From positions 4,650,001 through 4,714,000 of the forward strand of contig NZ_CP047318.1 of the NCBI RefSeq assembly GCF_009857135.1: a DNA stretch of 64,000 nucleotides, written 5' to 3'. The translations under genes and the position numbers were made by a program. Below are positions 25,750 to 34,632 of this stretch, piece by piece. This stretch comes from Streptomyces sp. HM190. GTDB taxonomy: Bacteria; Actinomycetota; Actinomycetes; Streptomycetales; Streptomycetaceae. Every line of letters starts with the position of its first letter. Within the stretch, counting starts at the first letter, position 1. The notes beneath the pieces were generated by a model. The model saw only the letters and a program-made list of their open reading frames with translations, was not told where the DNA came from and did no database searches.

Positions 25750-28039
25750 CCGGCTGGGGCTCCGGCTCGTTCTCCGTCTCGGCCGCGCCCGCGGGGGGCT
25801 CGTCCTCGTCGGCGGCCGGGGTCCTGACGGACTCCAGCAGCAGCTGGGCCACGTCGACGACCTGGATGGACTCCTTGGCCTTGCCCTCGTTCTTCTTGCC
25901 GTTGACCGAGTCGGTCAGCATGACGAGGCAGAACGGGCAGGCGGTGGAGACGATGTCCGGGTTGAGGGAGAGGGCCTCGTCGACGCGCTCGTTGTTGATG
26001 CGCTTGCCGATCCGCTCCTCCATCCACATCCGCGCGCCACCGGCGCCGCAGCAGAAGCCGCGCTCCTTGTGGCGGTGCATCTCCTCGTTGCGCAGGCCCG
26101 GCACCTTGCCGATGATCTCGCGCGGCGGTGTGTAGATCTTGTTGTGGCGGCCCAGGTAGCACGGGTCGTGGTACGTGATGATGCCCTCGACCGGCGTGAC
26201 CGGGACCAGCCTGCCCTCGTCCACCAGGTGCTGGAGCAGCTGGGTGTGGTGGATGACCTCGTAGTCGCCGCCGAGCTGCGGGTACTCGTTGCCGAGGGTG
26301 TTGAGGCAGTGCGGGCAGGTCGCGACGATCTTCTTGGCCGACTTGGGCTTCGCCGACTCCGGCGTCACCTTGCCGTCCTCGTCCGTCTCCTCGCCGAACG
26401 CCATGTTCAGCGCCATGACGTTCTCCATGCCGAGCTCCTGGAACAGGGGCTCGTTGCCGAGGCGGCGGGCGGAGTCACCGGTGCACTTCTCGTCGCCGCC
26501 CATGATCGCGAACTTGACGCCCGCGATGTGCAGCAGCTCGGCGAACGCCTTGGTGGTCTTCTTGGCGCGGTCCTCCAGGGCGCCGGCGCAGCCGACCCAG
26601 TAGAGGTACTCGACCTCGCTGAGGTCCTCGATGTCCTTGCCGACGACCGGGACCTCGAACTCGACCTCCTTGAGCCACTCCAGCCGCTGCTTCTTGGCCA
26701 GGCCCCAGGGGTTGCCCTTCTTCTCCAGGTTCTTGAGCATCGTCCCGGCCTCGGACGGGAACGCGCTCTCGATCATCACCTGGTAGCGGCGCATGTCGAC
26801 GATGTGGTCGATGTGCTCGATGTCGACGGGGCACTGCTCGACGCAGGCGCCGCAGGTGGTGCAGGACCACAGCACGTCGGGGTCGATGACGCCGTTCTCC
26901 TCGACCGTGCCGATCAGCGGCCGCTCGGCCTCCGCGAGCGCGGCGGCCGGGACGTCCTTGAGCTGCTCCTCGGACGCCTTCTCCTCGCCCTCCATGGTCT
27001 TGCCGCCACCGGCGAGGAGGTAGGGGGCCTTGGCGTGCGCGTGGTCGCGCAGCGACATGATCAGCAGCTTCGGGGAGAGCGGCTTGCCGGTGTTCCAGGC
27101 GGGGCACTGCGACTGGCAGCGGCCGCACTCGGTGCAGGTGGAGAAGTCCAGCAGGCCCTTCCAGGAGAACTGCTCGACCTGGGAGACACCGAAGACGTCG
27201 TCGTCACCGGGGTCGGTGAAGTCGATCGGCTTGCCGCCGCTCGTCATCGGCTGGAGGGCGCCGAGGGCGGTCTCACCGGTGGCGTTCCGCTTGAACCAGA
27301 TGTTCGGGAAGCCGAGGAAGCGGTGCCAGGCGACACCCATGTTGGTGTTCAGCGAGACGACGATCATCCAGATGAACGAGGTGCTGATCTTCACCATCGC
27401 GGTGAAGTACACCAGGTTCTGCAGGACCGGGAGGCTGAGCCCCTTGAAGGCGAGGACCAGCGGGTACGAGGCGAAGTAGGCGGCCTCGTAGTGGTCGACG
27501 TCGTGGAGCGCGCCCTCGAGGCCGCGCAGCACGTAGATGGCGAGACCGATGGTGAGGATGACGTACTCGACGAAGTACGCCTGACCGGCCTTCGAACCGG
27601 CGAAGCGGGACTTGCGGCCGGCCCGCGAGGGCAGGCTGAGCAGCCGGATCACGATCAGCGTGGCGATGCCGAGGACCGTCATCACGCCGATGAACTCGAT
27701 GTACAGCTCGAACGGCAGGAACCCGCCGATGACCGGCAGCACCCAGTCGGCCTCGAAGAGCTGGCCGAACGCCTGGGCGAGGGTCGGCGGGAGGGTGAGG
27801 AAGCCGACGGCCACGAACCAGTGGGCGAAGCCCACGATGCCCCACCGGTTCATCCGGGTGTGCCCGAGGAACTCCCGCACCAGCGTCACACTGCGCTGGT
27901 AGGGATTGTCGGTACGGCTGCCCGCCGGGACCGGCTGGCCCAGCTTGAAGTACCGGACGAACTGACCGATGGCGCGTGCGAGCAGCGCGACGCCGACCAC
28001 GGTCAGTACCAGCGACACGATGATCGCGGCGAGTTGCAT
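25742..28039 (-). CDS. Membrane (Fe-S) oxidoreductase, CCG-domain (heterodisulfide reductase-related)
   Basis: A 765-residue membrane-bound electron carrier. About six membrane segments at residues 5-250 are of the cytochrome b/NarI-like type. Two 4Fe-4S ferredoxin motifs follow (CTECGRCQSQCP near 300, CTTCGACVEQCP near 390), then two CCG domains (VGCAG, CPHC, DPCYLGRH; FCCGAGGARMW near 690) as in HdrD/GlpC. It probably passes electrons from a dehydrogenase to the quinone pool. The start ATG at 28039 begins the first membrane helix. A TTAC-N6-GTAA palindrome lies 29 bases upstream. The donor is not encoded nearby. Confidence 0.86.
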   Translation of the reverse strand: MQLAAIIVSLVLTVVGVALLARAIGQFVRYFKLGQPVPAGSRTDNPYQRSVTLVREFLGHTRMNRWGIVGFAHWFVAVGFLTLPPTLAQAFGQLFEADWVLPVIGGFLPFELYIEFIGVMTVLGIATLIVIRLLSLPSRAGRKSRFAGSKAGQAYFVEYVILTIGLAIYVLRGLEGALHDVDHYEAAYFASYPLVLAFKGLSLPVLQNLVYFTAMVKISTSFIWMIVVSLNTNMGVAWHRFLGFPNIWFKRNATGETALGALQPMTSGGKPIDFTDPGDDDVFGVSQVEQFSWKGLLDFSTCTECGRCQSQCPAWNTGKPLSPKLLIMSLRDHAHAKAPYLLAGGGKTMEGEEKASEEQLKDVPAAALAEAERPLIGTVEENGVIDPDVLWSCTTCGACVEQCPVDIEHIDHIVDMRRYQVMIESAFPSEAGTMLKNLEKKGNPWGLAKKQRLEWLKEVEFEVPVVGKDIEDLSEVEYLYWVGCAGALEDRAKKTTKAFAELLHIAGVKFAIMGGDEKCTGDSARRLGNEPLFQELGMENVMALNMAFGEETDEDGKVTPESAKPKSAKKIVATCPHCLNTLGNEYPQLGGDYEVIHHTQLLQHLVDEGRLVPVTPVEGIITYHDPCYLGRHNKIYTPPREIIGKVPGLRNEEMHRHKERGFCCGAGGARMWMEERIGKRINNERVDEALSLNPDIVSTACPFCLVMLTDSVNGKKNEGKAKESIQVVDVAQLLLESVRTPAADEDEPPAGAAETENEPEPQPVK

Positions 28040-28067
28040 TGGGGGCTCCTCGGGCCTGCGAGGGTCA

Positions 28068-28081
28068 TTACTAAGCGGTAA
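28068..28081. promoter_or_regulatory. Candidate operator before the Fe-S oxidoreductase
   Basis: TTACTAAGCGGTAA is an inverted repeat (TTAC-N6-GTAA) in the leader of the Fe-S gene. TTACY/GRTAA palindromes are typical of TetR/FadR-type repressors of acyl-CoA metabolism in actinobacteria. Assignment rests on pattern only. Confidence 0.35.
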
Positions 28082-28295
28082 CTTATGCAGTCCGTCTGAG
28101 ACTACCCACTTCTTCTGCCGCACTGTAGCCAGCGACGCGGTGATCTGCGTCGCTGAGGGTCGCCTGAGTGGGGCCGCGCTGCCGGCCCCCGGTGCGTGCT
28201 GTCCGTGCCTCGGTGGAGGGGTGGGGCGAACGTGCTGTTTCAAAACGATCGTGTTATTCGTATGAAATCGCCACAATCCCCCCTAACTTGGTTCC

Positions 28296-29456
28296 GTGCT
28301 GTACGGAATCCTCGCCGCCGCGTCCGCCCTTCTGGTCACCGCCGTGCTGACGGCGGCCGTCCGCGTGCCCGCGCAGCGGTTCGGGATCGTGGAGCGGCGG
28401 CGGATGCGGCCCGTGCCGCTGCTGGGCGGTGTCGCGCTCGTCTGCGGAGTGGGCGGTGTGGCGTGGCTGGGGGAGTGGAGCGGGGCCGCGCCGCTCGGTG
28501 CGGAGGCCGGGCGGCTGCTCCTGGCGGGCGTGGCCGTGGGCGGGCTCGGGCTCATCGGTGATCTGTGGGGGCTGCCGTGGGTGCCGCGGGTCGTCGGGGT
28601 CGCCTGTGCCGCCGCGTTCGTGGTGCCGTACGAGGAGGTCGGTGTCCTCGGCGGCGTGGGCGCCGTCGCGTGGATCGTGTTCGCCGTGCACGGGTTCAAG
28701 GGGCTGGGGCGGCCCGACGGGGTGCTCGGCGTCGTCGGCGTCGTCACCGCGTTCGGGCTGAGCGTGTGCGCCGCCGCCGAGGTGCTCGACGGGCTGGCCG
28801 CGCTGTGCAGTGTGCTCGCCGCCGGGCTCACCGGGTTCCTGATGCAGAACTGGCCGCCCGCGCGGGTGGCGCTCGGGGAGTGCGGGGCGCTGTTCGTCGG
28901 GTTCCTGCTCGCGGGGGGCGTCGTGCAGGTGTACGCGTACGCCGCTGGGCACGGCGTCGGGATCGGCGGACCGTTCGCCCTCACCGCGACGGCGACGGCC
29001 GACGCCGTACTCGTTCTCCTCTCCCGGCGGCTCGCCGGCCGCCGATCCTGGCGGAGCGGCCCCGACCACCTCCCTCACCGGCTGCGTCGGCTGGGGCTCA
29101 CCCCGGTCGGCGTCGTCGTCGTGGTGGGGGTGTGCGCGGTCGCGTCGGTCGTCGTCGGCGTCGCCGTCCACATGCTGTGGATGACGGCGGGCGGGGTGTG
29201 GTGGGTGGTGGGCGCGGCGGTCGTCGTCGTGGCGGGGATGTCACGGGTGCGGGTGTACGGGCTCGGCGCCTCCGGCGCCCGGGGTGCGCGGGCGATGTCC
29301 CGTCCCAGACGGCCCGATCCGGCGCCGGCGGCCGGCCGGTTCCCCGCGGCCGATGCGCCGCCGCCCCGGGGTGCCTCCGCCGCGGCGCCGGCGGTCGGGG
29401 CGTCGCGCCGGCCGGACGCGGTGGCTCTCGAACGCCGTGCGCAGGCCGGGTGGTGA
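28296..29456 (+). CDS. MraY/WecA-like membrane glycosyltransferase homologue, degenerate
   Basis: A 386-residue polytopic protein with about ten membrane segments in the first 320 residues and a polar tail. The layout and segments such as RRMRPVPLLGGVAL, GLIGDLWGLP and MQNWPPARVALGECGALFVGFLL match the polyprenyl-phosphate GlcNAc/MurNAc-pentapeptide transferase family. Key acids are altered: the usual Asp-Asp pair is Gly-Asp (LIGDLWG), and the NxxDGxDG motif reads HGFKGLGRPDG. It may be inactive or have another role. GTG start. It is followed by the dnaK operon on the same strand but has no obvious link to it. Confidence 0.68.
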   Translation: MLYGILAAASALLVTAVLTAAVRVPAQRFGIVERRRMRPVPLLGGVALVCGVGGVAWLGEWSGAAPLGAEAGRLLLAGVAVGGLGLIGDLWGLPWVPRVVGVACAAAFVVPYEEVGVLGGVGAVAWIVFAVHGFKGLGRPDGVLGVVGVVTAFGLSVCAAAEVLDGLAALCSVLAAGLTGFLMQNWPPARVALGECGALFVGFLLAGGVVQVYAYAAGHGVGIGGPFALTATATADAVLVLLSRRLAGRRSWRSGPDHLPHRLRRLGLTPVGVVVVVGVCAVASVVVGVAVHMLWMTAGGVWWVVGAAVVVVAGMSRVRVYGLGASGARGARAMSRPRRPDPAPAAGRFPAADAPPPRGASAAAPAVGASRRPDAVALERRAQAGW

Positions 29457-29640
29457 GGGGAGGCCCCTCGCCGAGGTGCCCGGGGCCGCCGCGCCCCGCG
29501 GCGCCGCGGCGTACGGCGTGCCCCGCCGGGCGGTCTCTCGCACGTCCGGCCCCGGCCCGACGTGCGAGAGCGGCCTGAAGGCAGGAGTGATCTACATATG
29601 TGCAGGTCAGGAGCCTCCTATGTATAAGTAAAACATAAAA

Positions 29641-29661
29641 GTTGAGTCGGTCTGACTCAGG
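29641..29661. promoter_or_regulatory. Second, imperfect HAIR (HspR operator) of dnaK
   Basis: GTTGAGT-N7-ACTCAGG, one or two bases off the HAIR consensus CTTGAGT-N7-ACTCAAG. It lies about 33 bases upstream of the perfect site, as expected for the multi-HAIR dnaK promoter of Streptomyces. Confidence 0.75.
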
Positions 29662-29665
29662 TCTG

Positions 29666-29695
29666 TTGACCCGGCGGGACGGGGTGGTGCACACT
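29666..29695 (+). promoter_or_regulatory. dnaK promoter
   Basis: TTGACC (29666-29671) and CACACT (29690-29695) with an 18-base spacer make a vegetative-type promoter. The -10 runs into the perfect HAIR, so bound HspR would block RNA polymerase. Confidence 0.6.
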
Positions 29696-29714
29696 TGAGT
29701 CCGTTCCACTCAAG
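29694..29714. promoter_or_regulatory. Perfect HAIR (HspR-associated inverted repeat) of dnaK
   Basis: CTTGAGT-CCGTTCC-ACTCAAG matches the HAIR consensus in all 14 fixed positions, 18 bases before the dnaK start. HspR encoded by the last gene of the operon would bind here, with DnaK as co-repressor. Confidence 0.93.
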
Positions 29715-29732
29715 TCAGCTGGAGGAATCGAA

Positions 29733-31577
29733 ATGGCACGTGCGGTCGGCATCGACCTGGGCACGACTAACTCCGTCGTCAGCGTTCTGGAGGGCGGCGA
29801 GCCCACCGTCATCACCAACGCCGAGGGTGCCAGGACCACGCCGTCCGTCGTCGCCTTCGCGAAGAACGGTGAGGTGCTGGTCGGCGAGGTCGCCAAGCGC
29901 CAGGCGGTCACGAACGTGGACCGGACGATCCGGTCCGTGAAGCGCCACATGGGCACGGACTGGAAGGTCGAGTTGGACGGCAAGCCGTTCAACCCGCAGC
30001 AGATGTCCGCGTTCATCCTGCAGAAGCTGAAGCGTGACGCCGAGGCGTACCTGGGCGAGAAGGTCACGGACGCGGTCATCACCGTCCCCGCCTACTTCAA
30101 CGACTCCGAGCGCCAGGCCACGAAGGAAGCCGGCGAGATCGCCGGTCTCAACGTGCTGCGCATCGTCAACGAGCCGACCGCCGCCGCCCTGGCCTACGGC
30201 CTCGACAAGGACGACCAGACCATCCTGGTCTTCGACCTCGGTGGCGGCACCTTCGACGTGTCGCTGCTGGAGATCGGTGACGGCGTCGTCGAGGTGAAGG
30301 CCACCAACGGTGACAACCACCTCGGTGGTGACGACTGGGACCAGCGCGTCGTCGACTACCTGGTGCAGCAGTTCAAGGCCGGCCACGGCGTGGACCTCGC
30401 CAAGGACAAGATGGCGCTGCAGCGTCTGCGCGAGGCCGCCGAGAAGGCGAAGATCGAGCTGTCCTCCTCCACGGAGACCTCGATCAACCTGCCCTACATC
30501 ACGGCCTCCGCCGAGGGCCCCCTGCACCTCGACGAGAAGCTCACCCGCGCCCAGTTCCAGCAGCTGACCGCGGACCTGCTGGAGCGCTGCAAGACGCCGT
30601 TCCACAACGTCATCAAGGACGCCGGGATCGCCCTGTCCGAGATCGACCACGTCGTTCTCGTCGGTGGCTCCACCCGTATGCCCGCCGTCGCCGAGCTCGT
30701 CAAGGAGCTGACCGGCGGCAAGGAGGCCAACAAGGGTGTGAACCCGGACGAGGTCGTCGCCATCGGCGCCTCGCTCCAGGCCGGTGTCCTCAAGGGTGAG
30801 GTCAAGGACGTCCTGCTCCTCGACGTGACCCCGCTGTCCCTCGGCATCGAGACCAAGGGCGGCATCATGACCAAGCTCATCGAGCGCAACACCACGATCC
30901 CGACCAAGCGGTCCGAGATCTTCACCACGGCCGAGGACAACCAGCCGTCCGTGCAGATCCAGGTCTACCAGGGCGAGCGCGAGATCGCGGCGTACAACAA
31001 GAAGCTCGGGATGTTCGAGCTGACCGGTCTGCCGCCGGCGCCCCGCGGCGTCCCGCAGATCGAGGTGTCCTTCGACATCGACGCCAACGGCATCATGCAC
31101 GTGACCGCCAAGGACCTGGGCACGGGCAAGGAGCAGAAGATGACCGTCACCGGCGGCTCCTCGCTGCCGAAGGACGAGGTCGACCGGATGCGCCAGGAGG
31201 CCGAGCAGTACGCGGAGGAGGACCAGAAGCGCCGCGAGGCCGCCGAGACCCGCAACCAGGGCGAGCAGCTCGTCTACCAGACGGAGAAGTTCCTCAAGGA
31301 CAACGAGGACAAGGTTCCCGGCGAGGTCAAGACCGAGGTCGAGGCCGCCGTCGCCGAGCTGAAGGAAGTCCTCAAGGGTGAGGACATCGCCGAGATCCGC
31401 ACGGCCACCGAGAAGGTCGCCGCCGTGTCGCAGAAGCTCGGCCAGGCCCTGTACGCGGACGCCCAGGCCGCGCAGGCCGCGGGCGGTCCCGAGGGTGCCG
31501 CCGCCGGCGCCAAGGCCGACGACGACGTCGTCGACGCCGAGATCGTCGACGAGGACCGGAAGGACGGTGCCGCGTGA
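29733..31577 (+). CDS. dnaK: Hsp70 chaperone DnaK
   Basis: A 614-residue Hsp70. The ATPase domain (1-360) has AVGIDLGTTNSVV, VPAYFNDSERQATKEAG, IVNEPTAAALAYG, VFDLGGGTFDVS and VVLVGGSTRMPAV; the substrate-binding domain follows (LLDVTPLSLGIETKGG), then a helical lid and an Asp/Glu-rich tail (AEIVDEDRKDGA). It refolds proteins with DnaJ and GrpE, and in Streptomyces also acts as co-repressor of HspR. ATG preceded by GGAGGAA. First gene of dnaK-grpE-dnaJ-hspR, overlapping grpE by four bases. Confidence 0.99.
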   Translation: MARAVGIDLGTTNSVVSVLEGGEPTVITNAEGARTTPSVVAFAKNGEVLVGEVAKRQAVTNVDRTIRSVKRHMGTDWKVELDGKPFNPQQMSAFILQKLKRDAEAYLGEKVTDAVITVPAYFNDSERQATKEAGEIAGLNVLRIVNEPTAAALAYGLDKDDQTILVFDLGGGTFDVSLLEIGDGVVEVKATNGDNHLGGDDWDQRVVDYLVQQFKAGHGVDLAKDKMALQRLREAAEKAKIELSSSTETSINLPYITASAEGPLHLDEKLTRAQFQQLTADLLERCKTPFHNVIKDAGIALSEIDHVVLVGGSTRMPAVAELVKELTGGKEANKGVNPDEVVAIGASLQAGVLKGEVKDVLLLDVTPLSLGIETKGGIMTKLIERNTTIPTKRSEIFTTAEDNQPSVQIQVYQGEREIAAYNKKLGMFELTGLPPAPRGVPQIEVSFDIDANGIMHVTAKDLGTGKEQKMTVTGGSSLPKDEVDRMRQEAEQYAEEDQKRREAAETRNQGEQLVYQTEKFLKDNEDKVPGEVKTEVEAAVAELKEVLKGEDIAEIRTATEKVAAVSQKLGQALYADAQAAQAAGGPEGAAAGAKADDDVVDAEIVDEDRKDGAA

Positions 31578-32254
31578 CGGAGGAGACCCCGGGCTTCGAC
31601 GAGCAGCAGCCGCAAGGTCAGCCGCAGCAGCCCGACGTCCCCTCCTCCGGCTCCGAGGACGCCGAGCCGAAGGCCGCCCCCGAGGAAGGGGCGGCCCCGG
31701 CCGGGGACGCGGCAGCGGCGGCCCAGGTGGCCGGTCTGACGGCCCAGCTGGACCAGGTGCGTACGGCGCTCGGTGAGCGCACGGCGGACCTCCAGCGGCT
31801 CCAGGCCGAGTACCAGAACTACCGTCGGCGGGTCGAGCGGGACCGGATCACGGTCAAGGAGATCGCCGTGGCGAACCTCCTGACCGAGCTCCTGCCCGTG
31901 CTCGACGACATCGGCCGCGCACGGGAGCACGGCGAACTCGTCGGCGGATTCAAGTCCGTCGCGGAGTCGCTGGAGACCGTCGCGGCGAAGATGGGTCTGC
32001 AGCAGTTCGGCAAGGAGGGCGAGCCCTTCGACCCGACGATCCACGAGGCCCTGATGCACAGCTACGCGCCGGATGTCACCGAGACGACGTGCGTGGCGAT
32101 TCTGCAGCCGGGGTATCGCATCGGCGAGCGGACCATCCGCCCCGCGCGGGTGGCCGTGGCCGAACCCCAGCCGGGGGCGCAGACGGTCAAGGCGGACGCC
32201 GAGTCCGCGGAGACGCCCGACGACAAGGAGAACGGTGGCCCGGACGAGGGCTGA
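31574..32254 (+). CDS. grpE: Nucleotide exchange factor GrpE
   Basis: A 226-residue co-chaperone that releases ADP from DnaK. The N-terminal 50 residues are disordered; a long coiled coil follows (LTAQLDQVRTALGERTADLQ), then the GrpE core (YQNYRRRVERDR, FDPTIHEALMH) and an unusually long disordered tail. GTG start overlaps the dnaK stop, so it is translationally coupled. Confidence 0.97.
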   Translation: MTEETPGFDEQQPQGQPQQPDVPSSGSEDAEPKAAPEEGAAPAGDAAAAAQVAGLTAQLDQVRTALGERTADLQRLQAEYQNYRRRVERDRITVKEIAVANLLTELLPVLDDIGRAREHGELVGGFKSVAESLETVAAKMGLQQFGKEGEPFDPTIHEALMHSYAPDVTETTCVAILQPGYRIGERTIRPARVAVAEPQPGAQTVKADAESAETPDDKENGGPDEG

Positions 32255-32296
32255 CGTCCACGACGCGGAACACGAGGGGAAGGAGGGACGCCGGGG

Positions 32297-33475
32297 ATGA
32301 GTACCAAGGACTTCATCGAGAAGGACTACTACAAGGTCCTCGGCGTCCCCAAGGACGCCACCGAGGCCGAGATCAAGAAGGCGTACCGGAAGCTCGCCCG
32401 CGAGTTCCACCCGGACGCCAACAAGGGCAACGCCAAGGCCGAGGAGCGGTTCAAGGAGATCTCCGAGGCGAACGACGTCCTCGGCGACCCCAAGAAGCGC
32501 AAGGAGTACGACGACGCCCGCGCGCTGTTCGGCAACGGCGGCTTCCGCCCGGGCCCCGGCGCGGGCGGCGGCTCGTTCAACTTCGACCTGGGCGACCTCT
32601 TCGGAGGCGGCGCCCAGGGCGGACAGGGAGCGGGCGGCTTCGGCGGCGGGCTCGGTGACGTCTTCGGGGGCCTGTTCAACCGGGGCAGCTCCGGCACCAC
32701 GCGGGTGCAGCCCCGGCGCGGCCAGGACATCGAGTCCGAGGTCACGCTGAGTTTCACCGAGGCCATCGAGGGCGCCACGGTGCCGCTGCGGATGTCCTCG
32801 CAGTCCCCGTGCAAGGCCTGTTCGGGCACCGGCGACGCCAACGGCACCCCCCGGGTGTGTCCGACGTGCGTCGGCACCGGCCAGGTCGCGCGGGGCTCCG
32901 GCGGCGGCTTCTCCCTGACGGACCCCTGCCCCGACTGCAAGGGCCGGGGGCTGATCGCCGAGAACCCCTGCGACATCTGCAAGGGCTCCGGCCGGGCCAA
33001 GTCGTCCCGCACCATGCAGGTCCGCATCCCCGCCGGCGTCGCCGACGGGCAGCGGATCAGGCTGCGCGGCAAGGGCGCGCCCGGCGAACGGGGCGGCCCC
33101 GCGGGCGACCTGTACGTGGTGGTGCACGTCGACACGCACCCGGTGTTCGGCCGCAAGGACGACAACCTCACGGTGACGGTGCCGGTGACGTACCCGGAGG
33201 CGGCGCTCGGCGGGGAGGTCAGGGTCCCGACCCTGGGCGGGCCCCCGGTCACCCTGAAACTGCCCCCGGGCACTCCCAACGGGCGTACGATGCGGGCCCG
33301 CGGCAAGGGAGCGGTCCGCAAGGACGGCACCCGCGGGGACCTGCTGATCACCGTCGAGGTGAGTGTCCCCAAGGATCTGTCGGGGAAGGCTCGTGACGCG
33401 CTGGAGGCGTATCGCGAGGCGACCGCGGGTGAGGACCCGCGGGCGGAGCTGTTCCAGGCCGCGAAGGGAGCATGA
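32297..33475 (+). CDS. dnaJ: Chaperone DnaJ
   Basis: A 392-residue type I J-protein. The J domain (about 8-75) has the HPD motif in ARKLAREFHPDANK-type context (EFHPDANKGN); then a Gly/Phe-rich linker, four CxxCxGxG zinc-finger repeats (CKACSGTG, CPTCVGTG, CPDCKGRG, CDICKGSG) and the C-terminal peptide-binding domain. It stimulates the DnaK ATPase and delivers substrates. GAAGGAGG lies upstream of the ATG. Confidence 0.98.
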   Translation: MSTKDFIEKDYYKVLGVPKDATEAEIKKAYRKLAREFHPDANKGNAKAEERFKEISEANDVLGDPKKRKEYDDARALFGNGGFRPGPGAGGGSFNFDLGDLFGGGAQGGQGAGGFGGGLGDVFGGLFNRGSSGTTRVQPRRGQDIESEVTLSFTEAIEGATVPLRMSSQSPCKACSGTGDANGTPRVCPTCVGTGQVARGSGGGFSLTDPCPDCKGRGLIAENPCDICKGSGRAKSSRTMQVRIPAGVADGQRIRLRGKGAPGERGGPAGDLYVVVHVDTHPVFGRKDDNLTVTVPVTYPEAALGGEVRVPTLGGPPVTLKLPPGTPNGRTMRARGKGAVRKDGTRGDLLITVEVSVPKDLSGKARDALEAYREATAGEDPRAELFQAAKGA

Positions 33476-33482
33476 CCACACC

Positions 33483-33941
33483 ATGGACACATCCGGCCGC
33501 CGTCGTAACCCCTATGAGCTGACGGAAGAGACACCGGTGTACGTCATCTCGGTGGCCGCTCAGCTGTCCGGTCTGCACCCGCAGACCCTGCGCCAGTACG
33601 ACCGCCTCGGCCTGGTCTCCCCCGACCGCACCGCCGGGCGCGGTCGGCGCTACTCGGCCCGTGACATCGAACTGCTGCGCACCGTGCAGCAGTTGTCGCA
33701 GGACGAGGGCATCAACCTGGCCGGCATCAAGCGCATCATCGAGCTGGAGAACCAGGTCGCGGCCCTCCAGGCGAGGGTCGTCGAGCTGGAGGGCGCGCTC
33801 GACGGCGCCGCCGCGGCGATGCAGCAGCGCGAGGCCGCGGTGCACGCGTCGTACCGGCGTGACCTGGTGCCCTACCAGGAGGCGCAGCGGACGAGCGCGC
33901 TGGTGGTGTGGCGGCCGAAGCGCCAGCAGACGTCGGACTGA
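33483..33941 (+). CDS. hspR: Heat-shock repressor HspR
   Basis: A 152-residue MerR-family repressor. The winged helix lies at about 18-85 (VYVISVAAQLSGLHPQTLRQ, LVSPDRTAGRGRRYSARDI), followed by a coiled-coil dimerisation region (about 85-120) and a basic tail. It binds HAIR sites (here before dnaK and clpB) with DnaK as co-repressor and thus closes the feedback loop of the operon. Start ATG at 33483, seven bases after the dnaJ stop. Confidence 0.97.
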   Translation: MDTSGRRRNPYELTEETPVYVISVAAQLSGLHPQTLRQYDRLGLVSPDRTAGRGRRYSARDIELLRTVQQLSQDEGINLAGIKRIIELENQVAALQARVVELEGALDGAAAAMQQREAAVHASYRRDLVPYQEAQRTSALVVWRPKRQQTSD

Positions 33942-34064
33942 CAGCCGCCCGCGAGCCGTCGCCCCGTGGCAGCGAAGTGCCTGGCAGCAAGTGTCCCGCC
34001 CGGTGCAGCATCCTGACATCGCGGAGCCTTCAGGCGGGGCGACCCCGCTGGCAGAGTCGTGGTC

Positions 34065-34208
34065 ATGAAGAACACGGGGAACACGGGGAACACACGCGTC
34101 ATCAGGGCACTGTCGGCGCTCGCGCTGATCATGGCCCTGCCGCTGGGAGCGACGGTGGCGGTCAATTCCGGTCCGTCGGTCGCGCTGTCCGTCAACGGCT
34201 GGCAGTGA
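34065..34208 (+). CDS. Secreted micropeptide precursor, candidate signal
   Basis: A 47-residue peptide: Asn/Thr-rich basic N-terminus (MKNTGNTGNTRVIR), a hydrophobic core (about 15-32, ALSALALIMALPLGATVAV), then a short polar end that finishes NGWQ. The pattern is a signal peptide followed by about 13-20 mature residues. It has no homologue that I recognise. A LuxR-type regulator with the same architecture as those at 54-56 kb lies 400 bases downstream on the other strand. A role as an exported signal is inference. Confidence 0.5.
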   Translation: MKNTGNTGNTRVIRALSALALIMALPLGATVAVNSGPSVALSVNGWQ

Positions 34209-34230
34209 GCCGGCGGGACGAACGGACGGG

Positions 34231-34623
34231 ATGACGACCGTGGAGTTCCAGGACGGCAGGTTCCAGGACGGCGGGTTCCGGGACGGCAGGTTCCGGGACG
34301 GGGGGTTCCGGGACGGTGGGTGCCCGGCCGTGGAGCACCGCGGGGGGCACCGGGACGAGCGGTGCCGGGACGGCGGGTTCCGGGAACTGGTCCTCGTCCG
34401 CGGGGCTGACGGTGACGCACCCGCCGCGACGGCCGTGATCAGGGTCCTCGGCCAACTGCCCGGGGGCTGGGACCACGCCTGGCGACTCGACGAGGACGGG
34501 GGCCGGATCCACCTGCGGATCCGGCCCCCGTCCGGTTCGCCGCCCCACGCCGTGCGGGACTGGCTGGCGGAGGTCCTCGCCGATCCGGCGCTGCGCAGCT
34601 GGCGTGCCGCCCAGGAGCCCTGA
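34231..34623 (+). CDS. Hypothetical protein with N-terminal FRDGG repeats
   Basis: A 130-residue protein. Residues about 5-30 hold five copies of a pentapeptide F-(Q/R)-D-G-(R/G), coded by a 15-base tandem repeat; the rest (about 48-130) looks like a small folded domain (ELVLVRGADG, GGWDHAWRLDEDGGRIHLRI). It follows the micropeptide by 22 bases and may be in the same operon. A 13-base perfect palindrome (34498-34529) sits in its 3' part. I do not recognise the family. Confidence 0.5.
   Translation: MTTVEFQDGRFQDGGFRDGRFRDGGFRDGGCPAVEHRGGHRDERCRDGGFRELVLVRGADGDAPAATAVIRVLGQLPGGWDHAWRLDEDGGRIHLRIRPPSGSPPHAVRDWLAEVLADPALRSWRAAQEP
34246..34320 (+). repeat. 15-base tandem repeat (FRDGG-coding)
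   Basis: Five in-frame units close to TTCCGGGACGGCGGG. Copies differ at one to three bases. This is a coding minisatellite at the start of the gene at 34231. Confidence 0.75.
34498..34529. repeat. 13-base perfect inverted repeat in coding DNA
   Basis: GGGGGCCGGATCC and GGATCCGGCCCCC with a six-base loop (ACCTGC). It lies inside the gene at 34231, about 130 bases from the convergent regulator gene, and could act as a terminator for the regulator. Confidence 0.6.
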
Positions 34624-34632
34624 CCGGCGGGG

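Noticed and set aside
25580..28081. 833-codon plus-strand frame opposite the Fe-S oxidoreductase
   Set aside because: Leu/Val/Arg/Asp-rich shadow of a gene with ferredoxin and CCG motifs.
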